A stretch of 49,628 nt of DNA, taken from positions 1,183-50,810 of the forward strand of contig NZ_LMLE01000008.1 in the NCBI RefSeq assembly GCF_001422545.1, given 5' to 3'. Position numbers and translations under genes: made by a program. This document shows, piece after piece, positions 1 through 8,500 of this stretch. Source of the DNA: Pedobacter sp. Leaf41 (GTDB lineage: Bacteria > Bacteroidota > Bacteroidia > Sphingobacteriales > Sphingobacteriaceae). Under the pieces are notes generated by a model. It saw nothing but the letters and a program-made list of their open reading frames with translations. It was not told the DNA's origin and ran no database searches. Position 1 is the stretch's first letter, and each line of letters opens with the position of its first letter.

Positions 1-520
1 CTAACCTGATATCCTTTATACACTTGAAAGCCTAAACATACTCAGCAAATCCGTCATCCTCGCGTAGGCGAAGATCTTAAAGCGTAAAATAAATTTAATC
101 AAAACCTTGAATTTTTCTTTCGGCTCATCGGCGGCGGCCTTCTTCTTTGTTCTTGATAACAAAGAAGCAAAACCGAGCCCTCCAGCGAGCTCATTAATGC
201 CTTTAAAAAACAATAACAAATTATTAATACCTCAAGGCTTGGAGCTGATGTCGGATAAATTCGTCAAAGCTCTTATTGCGGCATCACAAGCTGCGATGAA
301 GAATCGCAGAATACGCGATGCCTTGGTTTGTTTTTGACATCAAAAAGCAAAAAGCCTGTCCGGCCAGGACAAATGAAGTCTAACCTGATATCCTTATATA
401 AAATTGAAAGCCTAAACATACTCAGCAAATCCGTACGCGTTGCCTTGTTCCTGGTAATTGAACATTAGTGCAAAAGTTTCAACGGTATATCCTTCCATCA
501 GCTCCTATGCCGGAAAGCAG
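1..520 (+). repeat. Dispersed composite intergenic repeat, copy R1
   Basis: This gene-free stretch is built from a composite repeat that recurs near 3.0-3.8, 19.8-20.7, 38.9-39.2 and 48.8-49.6 kb. It begins at the window edge with the CTAACCTGATATCC block and continues through a CATCCTCG...GATCTTAAAGC block to a perfect 10-bp hairpin at 142-167 (loop CTTGAT). After that come a GAGCCC/GAGCTC block and the right-hand part. A second CTAACCTGATATCC block starts near 381, so the copy is nested or duplicated. A short frame running through it (MNFSF...SSAAA) recurs in other copies and is treated as non-coding. A mobile origin (MITE/REP-like) is possible, but no transposase is visible. Confidence 0.8.
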
Positions 521-626
521 AGCGGCCATGGCGATGTGCAGAAATATCAACCCAACATCCTACCATTGATGTCTTCAATTTCCCCTCATTGCTTGCCTAC
601 GATTCTTAGTAGCAATAAATAGCGAG

Positions 627-995
627 CTACCGTTGATTTTTTACCAATTCTCTATGTTCTTCGCCCCAACTTTCCAGGGCTTTGATCACCGGTTTTAGCG
701 CATAACCTATTGGAGTAAGTTCATATTCTACACGGGGCGGAACCTCGGCATAAATTGTTCTGCTGATGATCTTATGCTCCTCCAGCTTTCGAAGTTGTAA
801 GGTTAACATCCGTTCAGTAATGTTGGGTAATTTCTTCCGAAGTTCGCCGAACCTCATTTTTCCGCTTAATAACCAGGAGCAAATCACTAAAGTCCACTGG
901 CCGCCGATGATATTCGAGGCATAGGCTTCCGGACATTCATCCGCCAGAGCAATTTTATTGGCAAAGTTGGTTGATGTTTCTTTGATCTCACTCAT
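627..995 (-). CDS. HxlR-family winged-helix transcriptional regulator
   Basis: A 122-residue protein of the size and pattern of the HxlR/MarR-like family. A Cys sits near the N-terminus (DECPEAYASNIIGG), followed by the family pattern with MRFGELRKKLPNITERMLT as the recognition part of the winged helix, and then a wing (PPRVEYELTPIGYAL). HxlR proteins are one-component sensors of electrophiles, aldehydes or redox stress that control adjacent detoxifying enzymes. The gene is divergent from an NAD(P)H oxidoreductase with an 85-bp intergenic region, the usual arrangement of a regulator and its target. The ATG at 993-995 is the only sensible start. The identity of the inducer is unknown. Confidence 0.9.
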   Translation of the reverse strand: MSEIKETSTNFANKIALADECPEAYASNIIGGQWTLVICSWLLSGKMRFGELRKKLPNITERMLTLQLRKLEEHKIISRTIYAEVPPRVEYELTPIGYALKPVIKALESWGEEHRELVKNQR

Positions 996-1015
996 TACTT
1001 ACATTTTATATAGTA

Positions 1016-1066
1016 CCTAACAATTGGCAGGCAATATACAAAACACATGGTTAGGCAATAACTTTG
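1016..1066 (+). promoter_or_regulatory. Divergent promoter region with candidate HxlR operator
   Basis: CCTAAC at 1016-1021 and GTTAGG at 1050-1055 form an inverted repeat between the divergent HxlR and oxidoreductase genes. TAACTTTG at 1059-1066 matches the Bacteroidota -7 box TAnnTTTG and lies 15 bases before the oxidoreductase ATG. I see no convincing -33 TTG at the ideal distance, which is common for regulated promoters. HxlR control is inferred from the gene order. Confidence 0.5.
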
Positions 1067-1080
1067 TAGCATCATAAAAA

Positions 1081-1620
1081 ATGAAAGAAATGAAAACATT
1101 AATCATCGTCACTCATCCCAATATTGCAGAATCTATCATCAACAAAAGATGGATTGAGGAGATCTCTAAATATCCTGAAAGTTACACCATTCATCAATTG
1201 CATCAGGTTTATCCAGATGGAAAAATAGATGTTTTGGCAGAGCAACGCCTGGTTGAACAGTATGATCAGATTGTATTTCAGTTCCCCTATTATTGGTTTA
1301 ATTGCCCTGCGCTGTTAAAGAAATGGCTGGATGAGGTACTCACCCATGGCTGGGCCTATGGTAGCAAAAGTGGATACCGAATGAAAGGAAAAAAGATTGC
1401 TTTGGCGATATCATTAGGCGTAGAAGAAAGTGAGTTAAGTTCCTCTGGAATCTATAAATATCCGCTAAGCGAACTGATTAGACCTTTTGAACTCAGTTTC
1501 GAGTATGTTAAAGCTGATTATCAGCCCCCGTTTGCTTTTTATGGAATGGATCATCAGGTTGATGAAAGCCATATCGCTAAAGGCGTAGCATTATACATGG
1601 AATACCTAAAGCATTTATAG
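1081..1620 (+). CDS. Flavodoxin-fold NAD(P)H-dependent oxidoreductase (KefF/MdaB-like)
   Basis: A 179-residue protein of the Flavodoxin_2 family, which uses FMN or FAD to reduce quinones and related electrophiles with NAD(P)H. The N-terminus (TLIIVTHPNIAES) is the nucleotide-binding beta-loop. The motif FQFPYYWFNCPALLKKWLD around residue 75, followed by HGWAYG, is diagnostic of KefF/YwrO/MdaB-type enzymes. It is probably cytosolic, since no signal peptide is seen. It sits divergent to an HxlR regulator, so induction by electrophile or oxidative stress is the likely role. An alternative start is Met4 (1090). No KefC-type potassium antiporter is nearby, so a KefF role is not supported. Confidence 0.9.
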   Translation: MKEMKTLIIVTHPNIAESIINKRWIEEISKYPESYTIHQLHQVYPDGKIDVLAEQRLVEQYDQIVFQFPYYWFNCPALLKKWLDEVLTHGWAYGSKSGYRMKGKKIALAISLGVEESELSSSGIYKYPLSELIRPFELSFEYVKADYQPPFAFYGMDHQVDESHIAKGVALYMEYLKHL

Positions 1621-1715
1621 GCTGGTCAAACCCTTCAATGGCGTTGATCAACAGGCGCACAGGTAACGACGGATTACGGACCGTAACTACTGAGGAGTTA
1701 AATCCACTGAAACGC

Positions 1716-1750
1716 AAAGAACTCACCAATAATGATTGATGAGTTCTTTT
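1716..1750. terminator. Intrinsic terminator between convergent genes
   Basis: AAAGAACTCA (1716-1725) pairs with TGAGTTCTTT (1740-1749). The stem can extend inward by CAAT/ATTG to a 4-base loop and runs into a T tract. It lies 96 bases after the oxidoreductase stop and before the convergent PRC-barrel gene, and could serve both directions. Confidence 0.75.
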
Positions 1751-1798
1751 AATTAGCAGATCACCAAAGACTGATCTCTTTGATACCCGCTATTATTT

Positions 1799-2644
1799 TT
1801 ATTGACCAGTATTTGAACCGTTGTGCGCCGCAATGGATTGACCTAAACTGCTTACCAGGTTTTCATCCAGGTGATCCATCGTACGCCACTTTGTACCTTC
1901 ATGACCCGGTTCAGCATAGATTACGCCAATTTTGTTTTCGCCCTGAAAAATGCGGTAGGTACCGTTCTCCTGTGGCGAAATGGTGTAAATCCCTTGCCCG
2001 GCGGTTACCGTAAAATCTGCATGTTCTGATACAGCAGCGGTTTTCAATTCGTCTTGCTCCACTTTATTTTCCTCCGCATGCTCTATCAACTGATGAATAG
2101 TGTGTCGTTCTTCTTCACGGTTTTCAATGGCCGCATCAGAAATTACTCCAGATGGCGAAGTTTCCTGCCTTCTCGAGATCACATTGCCACGATCGAAATG
2201 ATGATGCGCATAAAAATCTGCAGGATCAAGCTCATGAATTTCTTCTTCTATGCGTAGAGCTGCCGGACTTCCAATGGCTGATCTGATTTGCATTTCGGTA
2301 TCTCTCGTCACCTCTCCAATAATGTAGCGGGGCATGGCATTGTACTGATCTTCATGCAGAACCGGGATCACCACCTCCTTTTTATCCTCGCCCAGGTTGG
2401 CAAACCCAATCGGGATCAGGATAGCTTTATCTTCTATTGCAGTGTGTTGATCATTAAGGTCAACAATGATATAACGAACCGCATTTTGCTCCGGATCAAA
2501 CAGCAAATCCCGCACTTTTCCGACAGGTGTTTGGCTTTCATCAACCACAGGCCAACCTGTAATATCTGCCTGTCCATCTGTAATCACGTAATCCTCATGG
2601 GCTAATTCTCTAAGATTTAAATAAGTTATATTTCCTGAATTCAT
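1799..2644 (-). CDS. PRC-barrel domain protein
   Basis: A 281-residue protein with an N-terminal PRC-barrel (about residues 5-110). The features are ITGWPVVDESQ, the turn GKVRDLLFDPEQNAVRYIIV and a second strand set with ILIPIGFANLG. The middle (about 150-215) is charged and probably helical (EEERHTIHQLIEHAEEN). The C-terminus (about 220-281) contains a small strand-rich segment (TISPQENGTYRIFQGENKIG). PRC-barrel proteins of this type are common stress-associated proteins of unknown biochemical role in Bacteroidota. No signal peptide or membrane segment is present. The gene stands alone between a terminator and a 1.4-kb repeat region. The start at 2642-2644 is supported by MNSGNITYLNLREL, typical of this family. 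Confidence 0.85.
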   Translation of the reverse strand: MNSGNITYLNLRELAHEDYVITDGQADITGWPVVDESQTPVGKVRDLLFDPEQNAVRYIIVDLNDQHTAIEDKAILIPIGFANLGEDKKEVVIPVLHEDQYNAMPRYIIGEVTRDTEMQIRSAIGSPAALRIEEEIHELDPADFYAHHHFDRGNVISRRQETSPSGVISDAAIENREEERHTIHQLIEHAEENKVEQDELKTAAVSEHADFTVTAGQGIYTISPQENGTYRIFQGENKIGVIYAEPGHEGTKWRTMDHLDENLVSSLGQSIAAHNGSNTGQ

Positions 2645-2984
2645 GTTTAAGAGTTAAAAGGGATAAACAATTTTACCCATCTTTTAAACATCACCTCAGG
2701 TAAATGGTTTTGGTTTATTCAACCGATTTGTAGGTGCTATAAATTTCGTCTTCTGTCGGTAAACCATTCAACCAATCCCTCATCCTCAATTTCACTGGGG
2801 ATCAAAAGCACGAGGACAATATAAATTTTAATTAACCATATAGGTATACAGAACATATAGGTGTTTTTCTCTTAGGTCCAACCTATTCCATAATTCCAAG
2901 ATACCCTACGTCATTGCCTGCCTGAGGTAGGCGGGCGAGGTTGGGGTAGAGCGAGCCGAAGCAATCTCCTCTTTTACGCCGCAT
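2645..2984. other. Gene-free spacer with repeat fragments
   Basis: No coding frame is supported. A short fragment resembling the CATCCTCA...CTGGGGATC block of the dispersed repeat occurs near 2775-2802. A CGTCATTGC...GAAGCAATCTCC block around 2909-2969 resembles a very common Bacteroidota intergenic sequence. The promoter of the PRC-barrel gene should lie in the first ~60 bases. Confidence 0.5.
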
Positions 2985-3380
2985 TTCCATTCAGCAAGTC
3001 TTTCCAATCAACCCCTTCCACAAATCCGTCATCCTCAGCTTGACTGGGGATCTTAAAGCATAAAATAAATTTAATCAAGACCTTGAATTTTTCTTTCGCC
3101 TATCGGCGGCGGCCTAGTCCTTTATCCTTGATGATAAAGGACCAAACAATGAAGGGTTGCACCTGATGTCGGCTATCCTCGTCGAAACTTCCATTGCGGC
3201 AACACAAGTATTCCGACGAAGGGTCGGGAAGAACGCGATGCCTTGGGCTGTGGTTTTTGAACGTTATTGCAAAAGCTTTAACGTTTTCTCCTTCCATTGT
3301 TTCCTATGCCGGATAGCAGGGCGGCTATAGCGAGCGCCTATTTTAAAGCATTGTCATCTCGAGCGCAGCCGAGAAATCTT
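2985..3380 (+). repeat. Dispersed composite repeat, copy R2a (right-hand part)
   Basis: This copy carries the GTCATCCTCA...CTGGGGATCTTAAAGC block, the ATCGGCGGCGGCC block, a perfect hairpin at 3117-3142, the TCGTCGAAACTTCCATTGCGG block and an end near CGAGCGCAGCCGAGAAATC. Its hairpin stem (GTCCTTTATC/GATAAAGGAC) differs from the other copies but is fully complementary around the same CTTGAT loop. Confidence 0.8.
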
Positions 3381-3509
3381 TGTCTTTAATTGCGTATAAA
3401 CCTCAGGATAACTTAAACTCGCCGTCGCTTAAAGCTTGAAGAACTAGAATTTTCTTCTATATTTTGATTCATAAAAACCCAACCGCCTGCAATTTCGACT
3501 TTGTTTTTC

Positions 3510-3815
3510 CACCTAGCAAGGCCAATGCAGAACATCTCCGTTAATCTTCAATCCGGCCTGACAAATTCTTGGGGATGCACGGTAAAGGCCTAAGCAGAAA
3601 CTTGAATACAAAAACGGCGTAGCCCTCATGAATACCAATAAAAAAATAAATATCAATGAATAATTTTAAGCCGGTGTTTTTTGTTGCTTTTTGACATCAA
3701 AAAGCAACAAGCCTGTCCGGCCAGGTCAAATTAAAGTCTAACCTGATATCCTTTATAGACAGAAAGCCTAAACATACCCAGCAAATCCGTCATCCTCAGC
3801 CTGACTGGGGATTTA
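3510..3815 (+). repeat. Dispersed composite repeat, copy R2b (left-hand part)
   Basis: This part matches 19838-20150 closely. It contains AACATCTCCGTT, GGTAAAGGCCTAAGCAGAAAC, ACGGCGTAGCCCTCATGAAT and TTTTAAGCCGGTG. These are followed by a near-perfect hairpin (GTTGCTTTTTGA/TCAAAAAGCAAC, about 3690-3715), CCTGTCCGGCCAGG and CTAACCTGATATCC. It follows the right-hand part R2a, so the two halves are in the opposite order to the full copy at 19.8 kb. That suggests two overlapping truncated insertions. Confidence 0.8.
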
Positions 3816-4019
3816 AAAATCGATTAAATGTTATCTCTTTAACGCTGATGACCACTTAAAGTTGAATAAACAACAGTAAAATACATTGGAACTCCAATGC
3901 AAAATTAGTGAGAATGCCCGCTTTGTTTTTTAACGCGACGGAGCAGTAGTAACATCCGCCATGCCAACATTTTTTTATAACTTATAGAACAAATTTGCCT
4001 CCTCGTCACCAGCCTAGCG

Positions 4020-4523
4020 TTAATCAGGACGCTCGGCACAAAGCCATTTTTGCATTACGGGATAAGGTTTCAATCCAAGCATTTCTGCATTTCGCTCATC
4101 CAAAGTCATACCCACCCATTGTAAAACAGGAACCCCGATATAACGGGATTGTCTGAAATTTTCGAGCAAAGATTCCGAACCATCTTTGTAACCATGATCA
4201 TGAAAAACGACGCTGCTATCCAAATTTAAATAAATGCAGGCGGCATAAGACCATCCAATAGCCATTAATTCGCCCCCAGCATGTAGATTACCATTGGGTA
4301 AATTGTCACTCATATCCTTCCTTATTTCAGGAGGCATACATGCCAAATGGCCGGCCTCATGTAATATGTCGCCAGGATAAAGTAATTGATCAGGATCAAT
4401 TAACAACCTGCCTTTGCTCATTTTAAGCCCTGGCAAAAAGGTCGATCCACAAATAGGTTGAAGTTGATAGTCGATACCAATTTCATCAAGAAATTCAAGG
4501 ATTACTTTCGTTGGATTGGTCAT
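4020..4523 (-). CDS. Small protein with HEAGH (HExxH) motif, putative metalloprotease-like
   Basis: A 167-residue protein with no signal peptide and no recognised family name. Near residue 55 it contains DILHEAGHLACMPP, an HExxH zinc-peptidase-type motif in a helix. A nearby acidic residue in GGELMAIGWSYAA could be the third ligand, the spacing found in gluzincin and ImmA/IrrE-like proteins. The C-terminal half has YIGVPVLQWVGMTLDERNAE and ends in a Pro/Trp-rich tail. The gene stands between repeats and the PorP gene with about 70 bases on the downstream side, so it may be separately transcribed. A hydrolytic function is inferred from the motif only; no substrate can be suggested. Confidence 0.7.
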   Translation of the reverse strand: MTNPTKVILEFLDEIGIDYQLQPICGSTFLPGLKMSKGRLLIDPDQLLYPGDILHEAGHLACMPPEIRKDMSDNLPNGNLHAGGELMAIGWSYAACIYLNLDSSVVFHDHGYKDGSESLLENFRQSRYIGVPVLQWVGMTLDERNAEMLGLKPYPVMQKWLCAERPD

Positions 4524-4596
4524 CGCAATATTGCTCTAATCAAAATCAGAAAATTGGCTTGGTGTTATTAATGTATAAGTATTTTTAGTGCAATTG

Positions 4597-5475
4597 CTAT
4601 TTGAAGTGATACTTTAAACCGATCTCAAACTCTCCATTAGTATAATTTTGTAAATCAGAGGTATTGCTGGTGTAAAATAACAGAATTGAAAATTGATTTT
4701 GATAAGTTGTTCCAGCGCCAACAGTAACACTATTAGTGGTGTGGTAAATGGAACTCAAAAGCAACTTATTTCCCCAAAACTGGGTGTTCAAACCTAGGTC
4801 TACGATATCCCGGTAATTATCAATTCCCCTATAGGTTAACTTAGGTTCAAGCACATTTAGCACACCATTTGGATTTAAGAATTTGTAGGAAATTGCACCA
4901 AAATAACTGGAACGGTCTACTACAGTCCTAACCAGATCACGGTTAAAAAAGCGTTTCATATTAGGTAATGAACCCTGAATGGTTAAACGATTCGTTCTGA
5001 AAGCGATTCCAAAATCTCCATCGAAATAAAGCTTACGCTGATTAAAATTATTCAGGCTCATGTCGCTTTGATCACCTCTAACCTTGCTGAAATCAATCCA
5101 CTCATTCATCACGCCGGCAGACAAGCCGAAATCGATATAACTGCCGCTATTGTTTAACGGCAAGTGATAAGCAAAACTACCTTTGATGTTCGTACGTTGA
5201 ATCACCCCCGATGTTTCATTATAAAATGAAAGCCCGGCACCGATTTTACTGTTTTCAGAACCATAAGTAGCTGTTACAGCCTGCATGGATGGAGCCCCAT
5301 CTACAGATGTCCACTGCGCTTTGTAAGCGGCATTAGCTTCCCATCCCTGTGCTATTCCAGCCATTGCCGGATTGTTTAAATATTGATTTTGATAATACAT
5401 GGAGCCCATAGGATTTAGCTGGCTATAAGCTGTGAGACTCACCAGCCAAAGTAATGGGAATAATAATTTTTTCAT
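4597..5475 (-). CDS. PorP/SprF family type IX secretion outer-membrane protein
   Basis: A 292-residue protein. The signal peptide MKKLLFPLLWLVSLTAYSQ is followed by the family N-terminal pattern LNPMGSMYYQNQYLNNPAMAG. The rest is amphipathic beta strands ending in EIGLKYHFK, typical of PorP/SprF outer-membrane barrels. In Flavobacterium, SprF is needed for surface delivery of the giant adhesin SprB, whose C-terminal sorting domain is type B. Here the gene is 55 bases downstream of, and cotranscribed with, a giant protein carrying the same kind of sorting domain, so a dedicated adhesin-anchoring partner is the natural reading. It is the last gene of the operon that starts at 16310. Confidence 0.93.
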   Translation of the reverse strand: MKKLLFPLLWLVSLTAYSQLNPMGSMYYQNQYLNNPAMAGIAQGWEANAAYKAQWTSVDGAPSMQAVTATYGSENSKIGAGLSFYNETSGVIQRTNIKGSFAYHLPLNNSGSYIDFGLSAGVMNEWIDFSKVRGDQSDMSLNNFNQRKLYFDGDFGIAFRTNRLTIQGSLPNMKRFFNRDLVRTVVDRSSYFGAISYKFLNPNGVLNVLEPKLTYRGIDNYRDIVDLGLNTQFWGNKLLLSSIYHTTNSVTVGAGTTYQNQFSILLFYTSNTSDLQNYTNGEFEIGLKYHFK

Positions 5476-5530
5476 GTTTGATATTTTTATTTCCGGCCGT
5501 TATCTGGTGTAACGACCGGATTAATTTTTG

Positions 5531-8500
5531 TTATTGTCCGATGATTGAAATAAAACCTTTTCTAATGCCAATTCCCTGACCGAAATCAATGATGTAATAG
5601 TAACTACCCTCGGGTAATACATTTCCTTTGAAAGTACCATCCCAGGTATTATTATATCCTTTCATTTCAAAAACGGATTTTCCTGCTCTGTCAAATACTT
5701 TAACCAGGTTATTAGGATACATATCGATGTTCTCAATAATCCAGGTATCATTTTTACCGTCGCCGTTTGGCGTGAGTACATTCATAATGTTCAATACCTG
5801 GAAATCAGCCCTTACTTCTAAAGTGAAACTCTGGGTACTGCTTCTTCCAAACTGATTGAAACCTGTAACCGTATAAGTTGTATTGGCATTTGGCCTCACG
5901 GTTAATGTGGATGTATTTTGCCCGCTCAGGATTCCATTTGAATTACTCCATTGATAGGTAACCGCTCCGCTTGCAGCAAGGTTGGCTGTTTCGCCTTTGC
6001 TTACACTTGCACCTTTATTACTCACAATACTGATGAGCGGCGCCGGGTTGTTAATAACGGTTAGGCTTTGCGATACCGGAACGGCGGCTGCATAGTTTGC
6101 GTCACCAGCCTGACTAGCGGTAATCACTACGGTACCTGGATTCAAAATCTCAACCTGATTACCATTCACAATACGAGCAATATTGCTATTGCTGCTGGTG
6201 TAACTAACTGTTAATCCAGCGCTTGAAGTGGCAGTTAAATTAAATACTGGATCTGTCGACAATTTATTCGCCAGTACATCAAACGTAATTGTTTGCGGAC
6301 TGGAAAGAACGGTTAGGGTACCTGTCACATAACTTATTGCGTAGTTTGCTGCTATAGCTCCACTACCTGTAATCGGATAGATGCCAGAAGGTGAAGCAGC
6401 GGTTGCAGTAGTAGTAATATTTACAGATGTTGTTAAAACGTTACTGTTTTCCGAGCCTACAAAACCACTATAACTTGCAGTAAGCAATGGGTTTGGTGCA
6501 AGGTAAGCCTTTGTTTTATTGTCTAATGTGATTACCAGGTTTTTTCTGTTGATGACTAAGTTATTGCTATTGAAAGTAATGGTATAATTCGCACCAGCTG
6601 TTAAATTATTCTGATTGATGAGGTAACTACCGCTATTTTCTCCCGCTAGTCTGGATAATATTCCGCTCAAAGCATCTCCGGCAAGTAAAGCGCCCGGCGA
6701 AAGCGTATAGGTCAGTAACGGATCCATATCGCCATAGATTTTACTTTTAGCATCTGCAGTAATTATTATTGGTTTTGCAGTAATAGCAGCGGTACCAGAA
6801 ACCACACCCGATAAGGTATAGTTATTGGCTTTTGCACCGCTAAGTGTTGCGCCTGCCGTTGAGATGGATTTGGCTAAACCTGCGTTTTTATCTGCAAATG
6901 TTGCTGTAAATCCCGTCAACACGACATCGGCAAGATCAGCAGCCAGTACACCATTTAAGGCAATACTTGCAACCATAGCTGAGTTGTTGCCATCGTAAAT
7001 CTTGTTTGCGAAGATGATGTTTCCATTAACCGGCCTTCTATTTACATCCAAGCTTACTATCTTACTCGCAGTAGTATAATTGGCTGCATCCGCCGGGACA
7101 AAATCTACTTTTAAAATTTGGTTAGCTCCTGCACTCAAGATCGTACCTGAAGCTGGGGAATAAGTTAATGTTCCGGGAACACTGGCCGTTGCATTCAGTT
7201 GGGTTGCGCTTAATGCAGTACCGAAAATGATGTCTGCCGGATTGGCCCAGGTAATTACCGACGTGGCTTTGGCTACATTGATGGTTACCGTTTTGCTTAT
7301 TGAAGCATAGTTCGCCGCATCTGTCGGAACAAAATCCACTTTCAAGCTTTGGTTTGCACCTGCATTTAAAACCGTATTTAAGTTTGGGGAGTAGGTGAAT
7401 GTGCCAGGAACATTAGCCGTAGCATTTAACTGCGATACGGTTAATGCTGTCCCGAAAGTAATGTCTGCAGGATTTGTCCACGCAATGATTGGCGTTGGTT
7501 TAACTACATTAATGGTTACTGCTTTGCTTGTTGAGGTATAATTAGCCGCATCTATCGGAACGAAATCTACTTTTAAAGTTTGGTTAGCTCCTGCATTCAA
7601 GATCGTACCCGAAGCTGGTAAATAAGTGAATGTTCCGGGAATACTGGCCGCCGCATTCAGTTGGGTAGCCGTTAATGGCACACCATAAATAATATCGGCA
7701 GGATTTGCCCAGGTAACTACTGGCGCTGCTTTGCCTACATTGATCGTTACCGTTTTAGTGATAGCAGTATAATTGGCTGCATCAGTGGGAACAAATTCTA
7801 CTTTTAAAGTTTGGTTTGCTCCTGCATTCAAGATCGTACCCAAAGATGGGGAATAAGTGAATGTTCCGGGAACACTGGCCGTTGCATTCAGTTGAGTTGC
7901 GCTTAATGTCGTACCGAAAATGATATCGGCTGGATTCGCCCAGGTAATTACTGGTGTCGCTTTGCCTACATTGATCGTTACGGTTTTGCTGACGGTAGTA
8001 TAACCAGCTGCATCTGCCGGAATGAAATCTACTTTTAATGTTTGGGCTGCACCCGCATCCAAGACTGTACCAGTAATCGGCGAATAAGTTAGTGTGCCAG
8101 GAACGCTTGCAGTTGCATTTAGTTGCGTAGCCGTCAATGCGGTGCCGAATGTGATGTCAGCAGGATTAGCCCAGGTAATTACCGGTGTTACTTTGCCTAC
8201 ATTAATTTTCACTGTTTTACTAACAACTGTATAATTTGCAGCATCCATCGGAGCAAAATCTACTTTTAAGCTTTGGTTTGCGCCTGTATTCAATACCGTT
8301 CCGACTACTGGTAAGTAAGTTAACGTGCCGGGCACATTGACTGTCGCATTTAATTGGGCCGCCGTTAATGCCGTACCGTCATTAATATCCGACGGATCGG
8401 CCCAGGTAATTACTGGAATTGCCTTGCTTACATTAATGGTTACTGTTTTACTTATGCTTGTATAATTGGTTACGTCCGTCGGAACGAAATCCACTTTTAA

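Noticed and set aside
107..337. Short ORF MNFSF...SSAAAFFFV and its relatives at 20171-20356, 38916-39125 and 49014-49256
   Set aside because: They lie inside the dispersed repeat and share only the repeat-derived start. They diverge or frameshift after the hairpin, and the hairpin changes preserve base pairing rather than the peptide.
3100..3297. 65-residue minus-strand ORF, and a similar one at 20189-20389
   Set aside because: Reverse reading of the same repeat, with no protein-like composition or independent support.
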